Notes: generated by a model from the letters alone, not told the origin. A DNA stretch of 64,000 nucleotides from an uncultured Lachnospiraceae bacterium (GCA_900554205.1 USGM01000002.1:1-64000); one strand, 5' to 3'. Counted from the stretch's first letter, positions 15,491-24,127 are shown. Translations and numbers: made by a program.

Positions 15491-16864
15491 ATGAAGCAGA
15501 TCATTCGCAGAATTTTCATTACATTTACGGCACTTGCAGCCGCTATCCTGTCCTTGCAGCCGGCGAAGGTGTCGGCTGCAGAGCGGCTCCAGCATACGAA
15601 AACAGAAACAACAGTCATCGTGATCGATCCGGGACACGGCGGCGAAAATGAAGGGACAATTGCCGGAACCGAAAAGGAAAAGTACATGACAATGACAACC
15701 GCCCGCGCCATGTACGAGGAGCTTTCCCTCTATGACAACGTCGAGGTCTATCTGACCCATACAGAGGATGTGGACATGAAGCTCGAGGAGCGGGCAGAGT
15801 TTGCGAAGAACGTCAATGCCGACTTCCTGTTCAGCATCCATTACAATGCCTCCGAGTACCATGAACTGTTCGGGTCGGAGATATGGGTTCCGCTGAATGC
15901 CCCCTTCAATAATTACGGCTACCAGTTCGGCTATGAATTTCTCTCCATTCTGAAGGAACGCGGATTGTTCCTCCGGGGAATCAAGACGAGAGTGGGGGAT
16001 AAGGGACTGGACTACTACGGCATTATCCGCTTTGCCAACGCGCGCGATATTCCGGCGGTCATTCTGGAACACTGTCATGTGGATGAGGAGAGAGATACCG
16101 GCTTCTGCGACAGCGAGGATGACCTGATCCGGTTCGGAAAGGATGATGCTACCGCAGTTGCGAAGTACTTCGGACTCAAAAGCAGTATCTTAAATGTCGA
16201 TTATTCCGATTATCAGCTTCAGGAGGTCAGCGGAACACAGCCTGTTTCTTCAACGTTGCGGGACGACACGGCTCCGGACGTCTGTCAGGTCGCCCTCGTG
16301 AATGCCGATTACAGCACAGGACAGCTCTCTGTTCAGGTAAATGCTGCCGATTATGATTCTCCGCTGATCTATTATGACTACAGCCTCGACGGCGGACTGA
16401 CCTTCAGCCCCAGAAATGCCTGGCCGGACAGCGATGCCTTAAGCGGCACTTACGCAGATACCTTCACGCTGAATCTGTCCGTGCCCTCCGGCGTAAAGCC
16501 GACCGTGATCGTCCGTGCCTATAATCTCTTTGATCTCTTTACCGCAAGCAATGCGGTCGAGGTATCGGAGGCTTTCCACTACGGTCAGGATGAGAAAACA
16601 GATGAGACGGAGAGCACGGAACCGGTTTCTGTTCCCGGCTCTGTGGAAGCGGAGACCTCCGATACAGCTGAACCAGCCAGTGCTCCTGCGGCTGACAACG
16701 CTTCCCCGGTCAGCTTTGCCACTTTTCTGATCATCTGCTTTATTGCTGTCGGGCTGTTTTTCGTGCTGTTGGGCTTTTCACAGCTTCTCGCGTACCGCAG
16801 AAGGAAGAGACGAAGAGCTCAGCGGAGGAAAGACGAGGGACAAAGAAGGAACCATAACAGATAA
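15491..16864 (+). CDS. Membrane-anchored N-acetylmuramoyl-L-alanine amidase (Amidase_3)
   Basis: 457 residues. A signal peptide (about 1-30, with an Ala-rich core ending Val-Ser-Ala-Ala) directs export. The zinc amidase domain (about 40-240) has Asp-Pro-Gly-His-Gly-Gly with His49, Ser-Ile-His-Tyr-Asn-Ala-Ser with His117, and catalytic Glu193 in Ile-Leu-Glu-His. An Ig-like beta stretch (about 255-360) and a Thr/Ser/Glu/Pro-rich linker lead to a C-terminal membrane helix (about 410-432) and a very basic tail. It cleaves the bond between N-acetylmuramate and the stem peptide at the cell surface. ATG at 15491 has GAAAGG upstream. The 3' end overlaps the opposing gene by 46 bases. Confidence 0.88.
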   Translation: MKQIIRRIFITFTALAAAILSLQPAKVSAAERLQHTKTETTVIVIDPGHGGENEGTIAGTEKEKYMTMTTARAMYEELSLYDNVEVYLTHTEDVDMKLEERAEFAKNVNADFLFSIHYNASEYHELFGSEIWVPLNAPFNNYGYQFGYEFLSILKERGLFLRGIKTRVGDKGLDYYGIIRFANARDIPAVILEHCHVDEERDTGFCDSEDDLIRFGKDDATAVAKYFGLKSSILNVDYSDYQLQEVSGTQPVSSTLRDDTAPDVCQVALVNADYSTGQLSVQVNAADYDSPLIYYDYSLDGGLTFSPRNAWPDSDALSGTYADTFTLNLSVPSGVKPTVIVRAYNLFDLFTASNAVEVSEAFHYGQDEKTDETESTEPVSVPGSVEAETSDTAEPASAPAADNASPVSFATFLIICFIAVGLFFVLLGFSQLLAYRRRKRRRAQRRKDEGQRRNHNR

Positions 16865-17754
16865 AACAGGGCGTTTCCTACCGTGAGCACGACCTTGTGC
16901 CTGATGTAGTCTGAGACAGAGAGATCGGTATGACCGATACAGCTGTAGGTCTGGGCGATGCAGGAGAGACCGCCGAAGCTCAATACAAGGAGACTGTAGA
17001 GCGGAAGCGAGGAATCCAGCATCGACAGGCCCCCCGTGATCTCCAGAAGCGGAGCCAGAAGAACAGGTGCCCTGCCGAGAAGCATATGTGGCAGAAGGTT
17101 CAGAAGATTAAAGAGTATCATGTAACCGCCGAGCGACAGTATGCTTTGCAGGGAGGTTTTGACGGAGTCGTCGATCGCCCTTAACAGTCTGCCGACAGAC
17201 ACCCTTTCCTGTGGCTGGGCAGCCTTTCTATCTCCGGGGTTATTTCTGCTTTCCGCTGCAAGGTCGCGGAAGCAGGTAAAGCGGAGTAACAGCCCGTAGA
17301 GAAGCGGAAGCCCGTACATGCCGAACAGATAGGGAAACAGCTTTGTCCTTCCGAGAAGAGGAAGTGCAAAGCTGCAAAAGTAGACAGGGCCGATGTTGTT
17401 ACAGAAAGCCAGCAGATATTCTGCCTCCCGCTTTGTAATCATCTGCCGGTCATAGAGATCCGCCGTCACCTTCGCACCCATCGGGAAGCCGCAGAGGAAG
17501 CCGAGCATCATCGCATAGACGACATTTTTCCGTATCCGGTAGATCGGGCCGACGACGGGATAGAGCAGCATTGCAACCTTTTCCGTCAGCCCCAGACGGA
17601 TCATGATGCCGGACAGAATCATAAACGGCAGGAGGGCGGGAATCATTTTCTGAAACCAGAGTTCCAGACCGATACAGGCGTAATGCATACTCAGAGCCGC
17701 ATTACCGAGAATGCATGCCGCCAGCGCAAGAAAAAGGAAGGTCAGAACAATCAT
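16819..17754 (-). CDS. Nucleoside-recognition (Gate) membrane protein, YlbJ-like
   Basis: 311 residues with about eight hydrophobic segments and few charged residues. Two Gate-type repeats are visible: Lys-Met-Ile-Pro-Ala-Leu-Leu-Pro-Phe near residue 36 and Gly-Phe-Pro-Met-Gly-Ala-Lys near 90, with Cys-Asn-Asn-Ile-Gly-Pro near 118. In YlbJ this family is required for spore maturation; it is shorter here than Bacillus YlbJ. The 3' end overlaps the convergent amidase by 46 bases. Sporulation is the likely role by family; the transported species, if any, is unknown. Confidence 0.75.
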   Translation of the reverse strand: MIVLTFLFLALAACILGNAALSMHYACIGLELWFQKMIPALLPFMILSGIMIRLGLTEKVAMLLYPVVGPIYRIRKNVVYAMMLGFLCGFPMGAKVTADLYDRQMITKREAEYLLAFCNNIGPVYFCSFALPLLGRTKLFPYLFGMYGLPLLYGLLLRFTCFRDLAAESRNNPGDRKAAQPQERVSVGRLLRAIDDSVKTSLQSILSLGGYMILFNLLNLLPHMLLGRAPVLLAPLLEITGGLSMLDSSLPLYSLLVLSFGGLSCIAQTYSCIGHTDLSVSDYIRHKVVLTVGNALFYLLWFLLCPSSFLR

Positions 17755-17767
17755 CAGCGGTATTCCT

Positions 17768-17794
17768 TTGCAGACAGGTCAGGCTTTGTATAAT
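17768..17794 (+). promoter_or_regulatory. Promoter of the rsuA-type operon
   Basis: TTGCAG (17768-17773), 15 bases, then a perfect TATAAT (17789-17794). The ATG at 17797 would lie at or before the transcript start, which favours ATG 17818. Confidence 0.6.
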
Positions 17795-17817
17795 ATATGA
17801 AGAGGGAAATTGAGTAT

Positions 17818-18522
17818 ATGCGTCTGGATAAATTCTTATGTGAACTGAATATCGGAAGCCGCAGTCAGGTAAAGGAACTGATAAGGCACGGAAAGGTAAG
17901 TGTCAATAACACCGTCGTAAAGACTGCGGATCTGAAAATTGATGAAAGCAAAGACATTGTCTGCGTGCAGGGGCAGACGCTTTCCTACCGGAAATTCTAT
18001 TATTATATGCTGAATAAACCTGCAGGGGTTGTCTCGGCTACGCAGGACAATCTCTCCGATACCGTGATCGGTCTGCTACGGCCGGAGGACAGACGCACCG
18101 ATCTGTTTCCTGTCGGACGGCTGGACAAGGATACGGAAGGGCTGCTGCTTCTGACGAACGACGGAGCGCTGGCACACCGGCTGCTGTCCCCCGGAAGGCA
18201 TGTCGACAAGACCTATCATGTCACAATTGAACATGCGCTGACAGCGCAGGAAATTCAACAGTTAGAGCAGGGTGTAGACATCGGGGAGGACAAGCTGACG
18301 CTGCCCGCGAGGGTGGAGGTTCTCTCGCCGGAGACGGAGCTTCTGCTGACGATACACGAGGGAAAATTCCATCAGGTCAAGCGGATGCTGTTTGCGGTCA
18401 ACAATCTTGTCACCGCCCTGCGGCGCACAGCCTTCGGCGGTCTTAAGCTCGATGGGGCACTTGCACCCGGCGAATACAGACCCTTAAGCGAAGAGGAGGT
18501 AGAAGTTCTTCATGAGGCATGA
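17818..18522 (+). CDS. Pseudouridine synthase, RsuA family
   Basis: 234 residues. An S4 RNA-binding domain (about 1-60: Arg-Leu-Asp-Lys-Phe-Leu, then Val-Lys-Glu-Leu-Ile) is followed by the synthase domain with Gly-Arg-Leu-Asp-Lys-Asp-Thr-Glu-Gly-Leu-Leu-Leu-Leu-Thr-Asn-Asp-Gly, which holds the catalytic Asp. The length and small-subunit S4 arrangement fit the RsuA/RluB/RluE/RluF branch that modifies uridines in rRNA. The target base cannot be decided from sequence. GAGGG lies 11 bases ahead of the ATG. It overlaps the HAD gene by 11 bases. Confidence 0.88.
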   Translation: MRLDKFLCELNIGSRSQVKELIRHGKVSVNNTVVKTADLKIDESKDIVCVQGQTLSYRKFYYYMLNKPAGVVSATQDNLSDTVIGLLRPEDRRTDLFPVGRLDKDTEGLLLLTNDGALAHRLLSPGRHVDKTYHVTIEHALTAQEIQQLEQGVDIGEDKLTLPARVEVLSPETELLLTIHEGKFHQVKRMLFAVNNLVTALRRTAFGGLKLDGALAPGEYRPLSEEEVEVLHEA

Positions 18523-19168
18523 AATGTTACAGAATATAAAGGCGGTCATCTTTGACCTTGATGGCTCGCTGGTCGATTCCATGTGGATGTGGCGCGCGAT
18601 TGATATTGAATATCTGGGGAGATTCGGCATCCCATTGCCGGAGGATCTGCAATCCCGCATCGAGGGTATGAGCTTCAGCGAGACTGCCGTGTACTTCAAG
18701 GAGCATTTTCCGATTCCCGACAGCATCGACCAGATCAAGGAAGACTGGAATCGTATGGCGTGGGACAAATACGCGAACGAGGTGCCGCTAAAGCCCGGCA
18801 TTCCCGAATTTTTAGAGCGTTGCCGGGAGGAGGGCATAAAGCTCGGAATCGCCACCAGCAACTCCAGACAGCTTGTGGAAAACATAACCAAGGTGCATAA
18901 TCTCCGAAATTATTTTTCCTGCATCATGACCGGCTGTGACGTTGCACATGGGAAGCCCTCGCCGGACATTTATCTGGCAGTTGCCAAGGGGCTGGACTGT
19001 CCGCCCTCACAATGCCTTGTCTTTGAGGACATTATTCCGGGGATTCAGGCAGGGAAAGCTGCCGGGATGCGGGTATGCGCCGTCGAGGATGCCTATTCGG
19101 TCAATGACCGCGAACGAAAAAAAGCGCTCGCAGACTACTACATCAGCGATTACTATGCTATACTGTAG
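18512..19168 (+). CDS. HAD-superfamily phosphatase (beta-phosphoglucomutase-like)
   Basis: 218 residues. Motif I is Asp-Leu-Asp-Gly-Ser-Leu-Val-Asp-Ser, with the nucleophile Asp and the acid/base Asp two residues on. Motif II is Thr-Ser-Asn, Gly-Lys-Pro-Ser-Pro-Asp carries the motif III Lys, and Phe-Glu-Asp provides motif IV. An alpha-helical cap lies between residues about 25 and 90. Such enzymes hydrolyse small phosphate esters; the substrate is unknown. GAGGAGG lies in the end of the preceding gene, so the two are coupled. Confidence 0.85.
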   Translation: MRHEMLQNIKAVIFDLDGSLVDSMWMWRAIDIEYLGRFGIPLPEDLQSRIEGMSFSETAVYFKEHFPIPDSIDQIKEDWNRMAWDKYANEVPLKPGIPEFLERCREEGIKLGIATSNSRQLVENITKVHNLRNYFSCIMTGCDVAHGKPSPDIYLAVAKGLDCPPSQCLVFEDIIPGIQAGKAAGMRVCAVEDAYSVNDRERKKALADYYISDYYAIL

Positions 19169-19194
19169 GTATAGCCCCATAAGGAGGATATTTT

Positions 19195-19968
19195 ATGAAT
19201 ATTGTCATCATCACCGGCGCTTCGTCCGGGATCGGAAAAGAATTTGCATTGAAGATGGACTCTCATTTTGATAGCATCGACGAGTTCTGGCTGGTAGCGA
19301 GAGACCGGGCAAAGCTCGGGGAGCTTGCAAAAGCCCTGCGCCACAAAACCCGTATTTTCGCTATTGACATTACCTCCGCGCCGAATCTGGATGTGCTTGA
19401 GGACACTGTGATCGCCAGAAATGCGACTGTCCGTATGCTTGTAAACTGCGCGGGTTATGGGCTGATGGGTGCTTTCTGCGAGCAGGAGGCGGAGGGAGAG
19501 CTGGGCATGATCCGGTTGAATTGCCTCGCCCTGACCGACCTCACGCACCGTATGATTCCTTTTATGCGCAAAAACAGCCGCATTATCCAGCTTGCCTCCA
19601 GTGCCGCCTTCCTTCCGCAGCCGGACTTCGCAGTCTATGCGGCAACCAAGGCTTATGTGCAGAGCTTTTCCAGAGCCCTCGGACGGGAGCTTCGTCCGCT
19701 CGGCATATGGGTGACGGCGGTCTGCCCGGGGCCTGTAGACACACCGTTCTTCGATATTGCGGAGCAGGGCGGGACAACACTCGCCATCAAGAAATATGTG
19801 ATGGAAAGCCCCGAGAGAGTCGTGGAACAGGCGCTCCGTGACTCCTACTTCAAGCGTGAGGTGTCTGTCTGCGGTCTGCCGATCAAGGGGCTGCATGTGT
19901 TATCCAAGACGCTTCCCCACCGACTGATTCTGGATGTCATGGGACTGATGAAAAAGAGAGGATTGTAA
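19195..19968 (+). CDS. Short-chain dehydrogenase/reductase
   Basis: 257 residues. The cofactor loop Thr-Gly-Ala-Ser-Ser-Gly-Ile-Gly is at residues 7-14, Asn-Cys-Ala-Gly near 84, and catalytic Ser and Tyr-x-x-x-Lys (Tyr-Ala-Ala-Thr-Lys) near 138-156. Pro-Gly-Pro-Val follows as in classical SDRs. It is a cytosolic NAD(P)-linked oxidoreductase of unknown substrate. AAGGAGG lies 8 bases before the ATG. The next gene starts 3 bases after its stop. Confidence 0.9.
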   Translation: MNIVIITGASSGIGKEFALKMDSHFDSIDEFWLVARDRAKLGELAKALRHKTRIFAIDITSAPNLDVLEDTVIARNATVRMLVNCAGYGLMGAFCEQEAEGELGMIRLNCLALTDLTHRMIPFMRKNSRIIQLASSAAFLPQPDFAVYAATKAYVQSFSRALGRELRPLGIWVTAVCPGPVDTPFFDIAEQGGTTLAIKKYVMESPERVVEQALRDSYFKREVSVCGLPIKGLHVLSKTLPHRLILDVMGLMKKRGL

Positions 19969-19971
19969 AAG

Positions 19972-20559
19972 ATGTACTACCTGAAACGTTTATTTACCAC
20001 AGCGGATGTCAAGGGAACGGAAAAATACCTCGACACCCAGAAAAAATACGAGCTGATCCGAACCCTTCTCTATTTCGGAATCTCGGCATCCTTGTTCATC
20101 GGTGGCTACTTACAGACAAAGAGCAAGGTCAACCTGCTGACCATCGTTGCCGTTCTCGGCTGTCTGCCGGCGAGCAAAAGCGCCGTGAGCGCTATCATGT
20201 TTTTCCGCTTTAAGAGCTGCAAGCCGGAGAACGCGGCGGAGATCAAAGCGCACAGTGAGGGGCTGCTCACCCTGTTTGACTGTATTTTTACCTCCTACAG
20301 CAAGACCTACCGCGTCAGCCACCTCGCCGTCCGCGGCAAAACGGTCTGCGGCTTTACGGAGGATCCGAATTTTGACGAGGCAGAATTTAACAAGCACATT
20401 ACCGATATTTTAAAGCTGGACGGACATAAGGATGTAACGGTCAAAATTTTCACCAGTCTTTCCCGCTACACGGAGCGGCTGGAGCAGATGAAGGCGCTGG
20501 AGGAAAACGAGACCGCTTCCACCGCAATCATCGAGACTTTAAAGAGCGTGATACTTTGA
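19972..20559 (+). CDS. Conserved hypothetical protein with two membrane segments
   Basis: 195 residues. The N-terminus (about 1-25) is basic and soluble, residues about 29-46 and 52-75 are hydrophobic and form a likely helical hairpin, and the remaining 120 residues are a cytosolic alpha/beta domain. A Cys-Lys-Pro-Glu follows the second helix. I recognise no motif. It starts 3 bases after the SDR gene and uses the AGAGAGG at the end of that gene, so the two are coupled. No function can be given. Confidence 0.65.
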   Translation: MYYLKRLFTTADVKGTEKYLDTQKKYELIRTLLYFGISASLFIGGYLQTKSKVNLLTIVAVLGCLPASKSAVSAIMFFRFKSCKPENAAEIKAHSEGLLTLFDCIFTSYSKTYRVSHLAVRGKTVCGFTEDPNFDEAEFNKHITDILKLDGHKDVTVKIFTSLSRYTERLEQMKALEENETASTAIIETLKSVIL

Positions 20560-20575
20560 CAGAAGGAAATGCAAC

Positions 20576-21661
20576 ATGCAGACAGTGACAATCGGAAAGA
20601 ACCAGTCCGGGCAGCGGCTGGACAAATTTTTACATAAATTTATGCCGAATGCCGGAAACGGTTTCCTCTATAAGATGCTGCGCAAGAAGAACATCACCTT
20701 GAACGGCCACCGGGCGGAGGGCCCGGAGATCCTCGCACAGGGCGACACGCTTTCCTTTTTCTTCTCGGAGGAGACCTATCGGAAATTTACCGGTCTCTGC
20801 CCTGCGGAGGATACAGGCAGCCATGCAAAATCCGGGACCGCGCCGGAGGGGCAGGTCTCTGTCAAGGAGCCTCCCGTTCAGGAATACCTTCGGGCATTCC
20901 AAACCCTGAAAGGCATCCGTGTGCTGTACGAGGATGAGGATATTCTGATCGCCGACAAGCCCGCAGGCGTCCTGTCTCAGAAGGCAGCGCCCTCCGATCT
21001 GAGTCTGAATGAGTGGCTGATCGGCTATCTGCTGGAGGCCTCGCATTTTCCGCGAGAGGAACTCCGCACCTTCAAGCCGTCGGTCTGTAACCGCCTCGAC
21101 CGCAATACCAGCGGACTCGTCCTCTGTGGGAAATCCCTGCGCGGATCCCAGTACTTAAGCCAGTGCATCCGCGAGAGAAGCGTCCATAAGTTCTACCGCA
21201 CAATCTGCGTCGGAAGCATAAATACGGAAATGACGGTGCGCGGCTACCTGAACAAGGACACCGCCCGGAACAAGGTGACTGTCAGCGGTGATGCCGCCCC
21301 CGGCTCGGAAAGTGATTATATTGAGACACGTTTCCAGTCTTTGAAATCGGCAGACGGTTACACCCTGCTTGAAGTAGAGCTGATCACCGGAAAGACGCAT
21401 CAGATCCGTGCGCATCTGGCGAGCATCGGCCATCCGCTGATCGGGGATCACAAATATGGCAATGCGAAGACTAACCGCTATATGAAGGAGCATTTCGGGC
21501 TTTCCTGCCAGCTGCTGCACGCATACAGACTTGTCTTTCCCAAGGCAGGAGAAGCGGGAGCTTTCCTCCCGGCAACCGCCGGAAATACCTATATTTCCGA
21601 TTATCCTGAACAGTTCCGGCGCATACAGTGCGAGCTGTTCGGAGAGGAGATTTTGAATTAA
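20576..21661 (+). CDS. Pseudouridine synthase, RluA family
   Basis: 361 residues. An S4-like RNA-binding domain (about 1-75: Gln-Arg-Leu-Asp-Lys-Phe-Leu) is followed by a linker and the synthase core. The catalytic Asp lies in Asn-Arg-Leu-Asp-Arg-Asn-Thr-Ser-Gly-Leu-Val, where the usual His is replaced by Asn, a common variant. Gly-Lys-Thr-His-Gln-Ile-Arg-Ala-His-Leu is the RluA motif III. It modifies uridine in rRNA or tRNA. This is one of three pseudouridine synthases in the window. It ends one base before recU. Confidence 0.88.
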   Translation: MQTVTIGKNQSGQRLDKFLHKFMPNAGNGFLYKMLRKKNITLNGHRAEGPEILAQGDTLSFFFSEETYRKFTGLCPAEDTGSHAKSGTAPEGQVSVKEPPVQEYLRAFQTLKGIRVLYEDEDILIADKPAGVLSQKAAPSDLSLNEWLIGYLLEASHFPREELRTFKPSVCNRLDRNTSGLVLCGKSLRGSQYLSQCIRERSVHKFYRTICVGSINTEMTVRGYLNKDTARNKVTVSGDAAPGSESDYIETRFQSLKSADGYTLLEVELITGKTHQIRAHLASIGHPLIGDHKYGNAKTNRYMKEHFGLSCQLLHAYRLVFPKAGEAGAFLPATAGNTYISDYPEQFRRIQCELFGEEILN

Positions 21662-21662
21662 G

Positions 21663-22202
21663 ATGGCAACATGGAATTCCAGAGGCCTGCGAGGATCGAC
21701 GTTGGAGGATATGATCAACCGGACAAACGAGAAATACGCCGATGCCGGACTGGCATTGATCCAGAAGGTTCCCACACCAATCACACCGATCAAAATGGAC
21801 AAGGAGCATCGTCAGATCACTCTTGCCTATTTTGAACAGAAGAGCACTGTCGATTACATTGGTGCAGTGCAGGGGCTTCCGGTCTGCTTTGACGCCAAGG
21901 AATGCTCGGTAGATACCTTTTCCCTGCAAAATATCCATCCGCATCAGGTCGAATTTATGAAGCGGTTTGAGAAGCAGGGCGGCATCGCCTTTTTCCTGAT
22001 CTATTACACACATAAGGACATCCTTTACTATCTCCCTCTGGAGATGCTGCTCTTTTTCTGGAACCGGGCGCAGGAGGGCGGAAGAAAGAGCTTTCGCTAC
22101 GAGGAGCTGAATCCCGCGTACATTCTGCCCAGGAGACACGGCATTCTTGTGCCGTATCTCGACATTCTCCAGCAGGATCTGGATGACCGGGACAGCGTAT
22201 AA
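21663..22202 (+). CDS. recU: Holliday junction resolvase RecU
   Basis: 179 residues, close to the RecU norm. Signature: Asn-Ser-Arg-Gly-Leu-Arg-Gly near residue 5, Pro-Thr-Pro-Ile near 37, Thr-Val-Asp-Tyr-Ile-Gly near 61, and Phe-Asp-Ala-Lys-Glu-Cys, which carries the nuclease Asp/Glu/Lys residues. A Phe-Phe-Leu-Ile strand follows. RecU cuts four-way junctions in recombination and chromosome segregation, replacing RuvC in Firmicutes. In many Firmicutes recU sits beside a penicillin-binding protein gene; that is not the case here. Confidence 0.94.
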   Translation: MATWNSRGLRGSTLEDMINRTNEKYADAGLALIQKVPTPITPIKMDKEHRQITLAYFEQKSTVDYIGAVQGLPVCFDAKECSVDTFSLQNIHPHQVEFMKRFEKQGGIAFFLIYYTHKDILYYLPLEMLLFFWNRAQEGGRKSFRYEELNPAYILPRRHGILVPYLDILQQDLDDRDSV

Positions 22203-22210
22203 AATAATTC

Positions 22211-22239
22211 TTGACACTATAAATATCCTTCGGTATACT
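22211..22239 (+). promoter_or_regulatory. Promoter of the histidine operon
   Basis: A consensus TTGACA (22211-22216), a 17-base spacer and TATACT (22234-22239). Transcription should begin near 22246, giving a leader of about 57 bases before hisZ. Confidence 0.8.
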
Positions 22240-22256
22240 ACATTTAGTTTCTTTCT

Positions 22257-22279
22257 CTACCATGGTGCTATGGTAGCAC
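22257..22279 (+). promoter_or_regulatory. Two overlapping dyads in the his leader
   Basis: CTACCAT (22257-22263) pairs with ATGGTAG (22270-22276), and GTGCTA (22265-22270) pairs with TAGCAC (22274-22279). The two stems share bases and cannot both form. They lie just after the expected transcript start, so they could be a repressor operator or a small RNA switch. No His-codon leader peptide or T-box features are visible. Confidence 0.5.
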
Positions 22280-22302
22280 GTTAAAGTGTTAAAGAGGTAG
22301 CT

Positions 22303-23439
22303 ATGAGCAAACAACTATTACATACCCCGGAAGGTGTCCGGGACATCTACGGAAAAGAATACCACAGAAAGCTGGAGGTGGAAAACCGGCTTCACGAGCG
22401 CATCCGCCTGTACGGCTATCAGGAGATACAGACACCGACCTTTGAGTTTTTCGATGTGTTTTCCAAGGAGATCGGAACGACCCCCAGCCGGGAGCTCTAC
22501 AAGTTCTTTGACAAGGAAGGGAATACGCTGGTGCTCCGCCCGGATTTCACACCATCGATTGCAAGATGTGCGGCAAAATATTTCAGCGAGAAAAAGGTGC
22601 CGCTCCGGCTCAGCTATGTCGGAAACACCTTTACGAACACCTCAAATCTACAGGGCAAGCTGAAGGAATCGACACAGATGGGTGCTGAGCTGATCGGTGA
22701 TCCTTCCGTCGAGGCGGATGCTGAGATCATCAGCCTTGTCATCAAGGCATTACTGGACACCGGACTGCAGCGCTTTCAGGTATCTATCGGCGAGGTGGAA
22801 TATTTCAAGGGTCTGTGCGAGGAAGCGGGGCTGGATGAGGAGACGGAGATGGATCTCCGCGCCTGCATTTCCGGGAAGAACTATTTTGCGGCGCAGGAGC
22901 TGCTTCAGGAGCGGAAGGTGGTCGAACCCTACCACAGCCGTCTGCTCAAGGTTGCCGATATGTTCGGGGACATGTGTTCCCTGACTGACGCGCGCGACAT
23001 GGTCAGCAATGAGCGTTCCCTTGCCGCTATCGAGCGTCTTGAGAAATTACATAAGGTGCTTCAGGTTTATGGGGTTGCCGATTACATTTCCTTTGATCTC
23101 GGCATGCTCAGCAAATACAAATATTACACCGGTGTCATTTTCAAAGCATACACCTACGGTGTGGGCGATGCCATTGTCAAGGGTGGAAGATATGACCACC
23201 TGCTCCATCAATTTGGCAAGGAAGCACCGGCAATCGGCTTCTGCATGGTGATCGACAGCATCCTCGAAGCGCTGTCCAGACAGAAGGTTGTACTGCCGGA
23301 GCCGGAGTCCGTCCGCGTGATTACTTATCTGCCGGACAATTTTGAGGAGAAGCTGGCTGAGGCACAGGCGCTAAGGGCAGCCGGTCATGCTGCTGTTCTC
23401 ATTGCGAAAGAGATGCAGGATGGAGAGGATTATGAGTGA
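22303..23439 (+). CDS. hisZ: ATP phosphoribosyltransferase regulatory subunit HisZ
   Basis: 378 residues, a histidyl-tRNA synthetase-like fold without the anticodon-binding domain, which marks HisZ. Seen: Pro-Glu-Gly-Val-Arg-Asp near residue 9, Leu-Arg-Pro-Asp-Phe-Thr near 77, Arg-Tyr-Asp near 293 and Ala-Ile-Gly-Phe-Cys near 310. HisZ forms the hetero-octamer with short-form HisG and supplies histidine feedback control. It is the first gene of the operon, with an AAAGAGGTAG ribosome site. The following hisG overlaps it by 8 bases and is the short form, as expected. Confidence 0.94.
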   Translation: MSKQLLHTPEGVRDIYGKEYHRKLEVENRLHERIRLYGYQEIQTPTFEFFDVFSKEIGTTPSRELYKFFDKEGNTLVLRPDFTPSIARCAAKYFSEKKVPLRLSYVGNTFTNTSNLQGKLKESTQMGAELIGDPSVEADAEIISLVIKALLDTGLQRFQVSIGEVEYFKGLCEEAGLDEETEMDLRACISGKNYFAAQELLQERKVVEPYHSRLLKVADMFGDMCSLTDARDMVSNERSLAAIERLEKLHKVLQVYGVADYISFDLGMLSKYKYYTGVIFKAYTYGVGDAIVKGGRYDHLLHQFGKEAPAIGFCMVIDSILEALSRQKVVLPEPESVRVITYLPDNFEEKLAEAQALRAAGHAAVLIAKEMQDGEDYE

Positions 23440-24082
23440 AGATAGATACCTGACCTTTGCGCTTGGCAAGGGCCGACTGGCAAACAAGACACTGGAATTA
23501 TTTGAGCAGCTGGGCATTACCTGTGATGAGATGAAGGACAAAAGCTCGCGCAAGCTGATCTTTGTCAATGAGGAGCTGAAGCTCCGGTTCTTTCTGGCGA
23601 AGGGGCCGGATGTGCCGACCTACGTTGAGTACGGAGCGGCGGACATCGGGGTTGTCGGGAGGGACACAATCCTTGAGGAGAACCGCAATGTCTACGAGGT
23701 ACTTGACCTCGGCTTCGGGAAATGCCGGATGTGCGTCTGCGGACCGGCTTCCGCGAGGGAGCTTTTACAGCATCACGAGCGCATCCGCGTGGCAAGCAAA
23801 TATCCCTGCATTGCGAAGGATTATTTCTATAATAAGAAGCACCAGACCGTAGACATCATAAAGCTGAACGGCTCGGTGGAGCTCGGGCCGCTGGTGGAGC
23901 TCTCCGATGTCATCGTCGATATTGTCGAGACCGGTTCCACACTGCGTGAAAACGGACTGGAGGTTCTGGAGGAGGTCTGCCCGCTCTCTGCGAGAATGAT
24001 CGTCAATCCGGTCAGTATGCAGATGGAGACAGAGAGAATCAAGACCTTAGTCAACAGGATAAGAGAAAAGCTTGAAAAATAG
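23432..24082 (+). CDS. hisG: ATP phosphoribosyltransferase catalytic subunit (short form)
   Basis: 216 residues, so it lacks the regulatory ACT-like domain and depends on HisZ. Seen: Phe-Ala-Leu-Gly-Lys-Gly-Arg-Leu at the start, Gly-Ala-Ala-Asp-Ile-Gly-Val-Val-Gly, and the phosphoribosyl-binding loop Asp-Ile-Val-Glu-Thr-Gly-Ser-Thr-Leu. It joins ATP and phosphoribosyl pyrophosphate, the first histidine step. The start at 23432 lies inside the end of hisZ behind GAGAGG. Its stop codon sits in the loop of a 10-bp hairpin. Confidence 0.95.
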   Translation: MSEDRYLTFALGKGRLANKTLELFEQLGITCDEMKDKSSRKLIFVNEELKLRFFLAKGPDVPTYVEYGAADIGVVGRDTILEENRNVYEVLDLGFGKCRMCVCGPASARELLQHHERIRVASKYPCIAKDYFYNKKHQTVDIIKLNGSVELGPLVELSDVIVDIVETGSTLRENGLEVLEEVCPLSARMIVNPVSMQMETERIKTLVNRIREKLEK

Positions 24083-24094
24083 AATTTTTCAAGC
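24070..24094 (+). terminator. 10-bp hairpin spanning the hisG stop codon
   Basis: GCTTGAAAAA (24070-24079) and TTTTTCAAGC (24085-24094) are perfectly complementary, with the TAG stop in the 5-base loop. No T-run follows, so it may act in processing or attenuation rather than full termination. Confidence 0.45.
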
Positions 24095-24100
24095 ACGGAA

Positions 24101-24127
24101 TTTGTGTCTGCGCGCACTTGACACAAA
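24101..24127 (+). promoter_or_regulatory. 8-bp inverted repeat between hisG and hisD
   Basis: TTTGTGTC (24101-24108) and GACACAAA (24120-24127) pair across an 11-base loop containing TGCGCGCA. With the hairpin at the hisG stop it makes an 86-base structured spacer in an otherwise tight operon. Confidence 0.4.

Noticed and set aside
22246..22302. A T-box or His attenuator ahead of hisZ
   Set aside because: The leader is too short, has no His-codon run and lacks T-box conserved bases.
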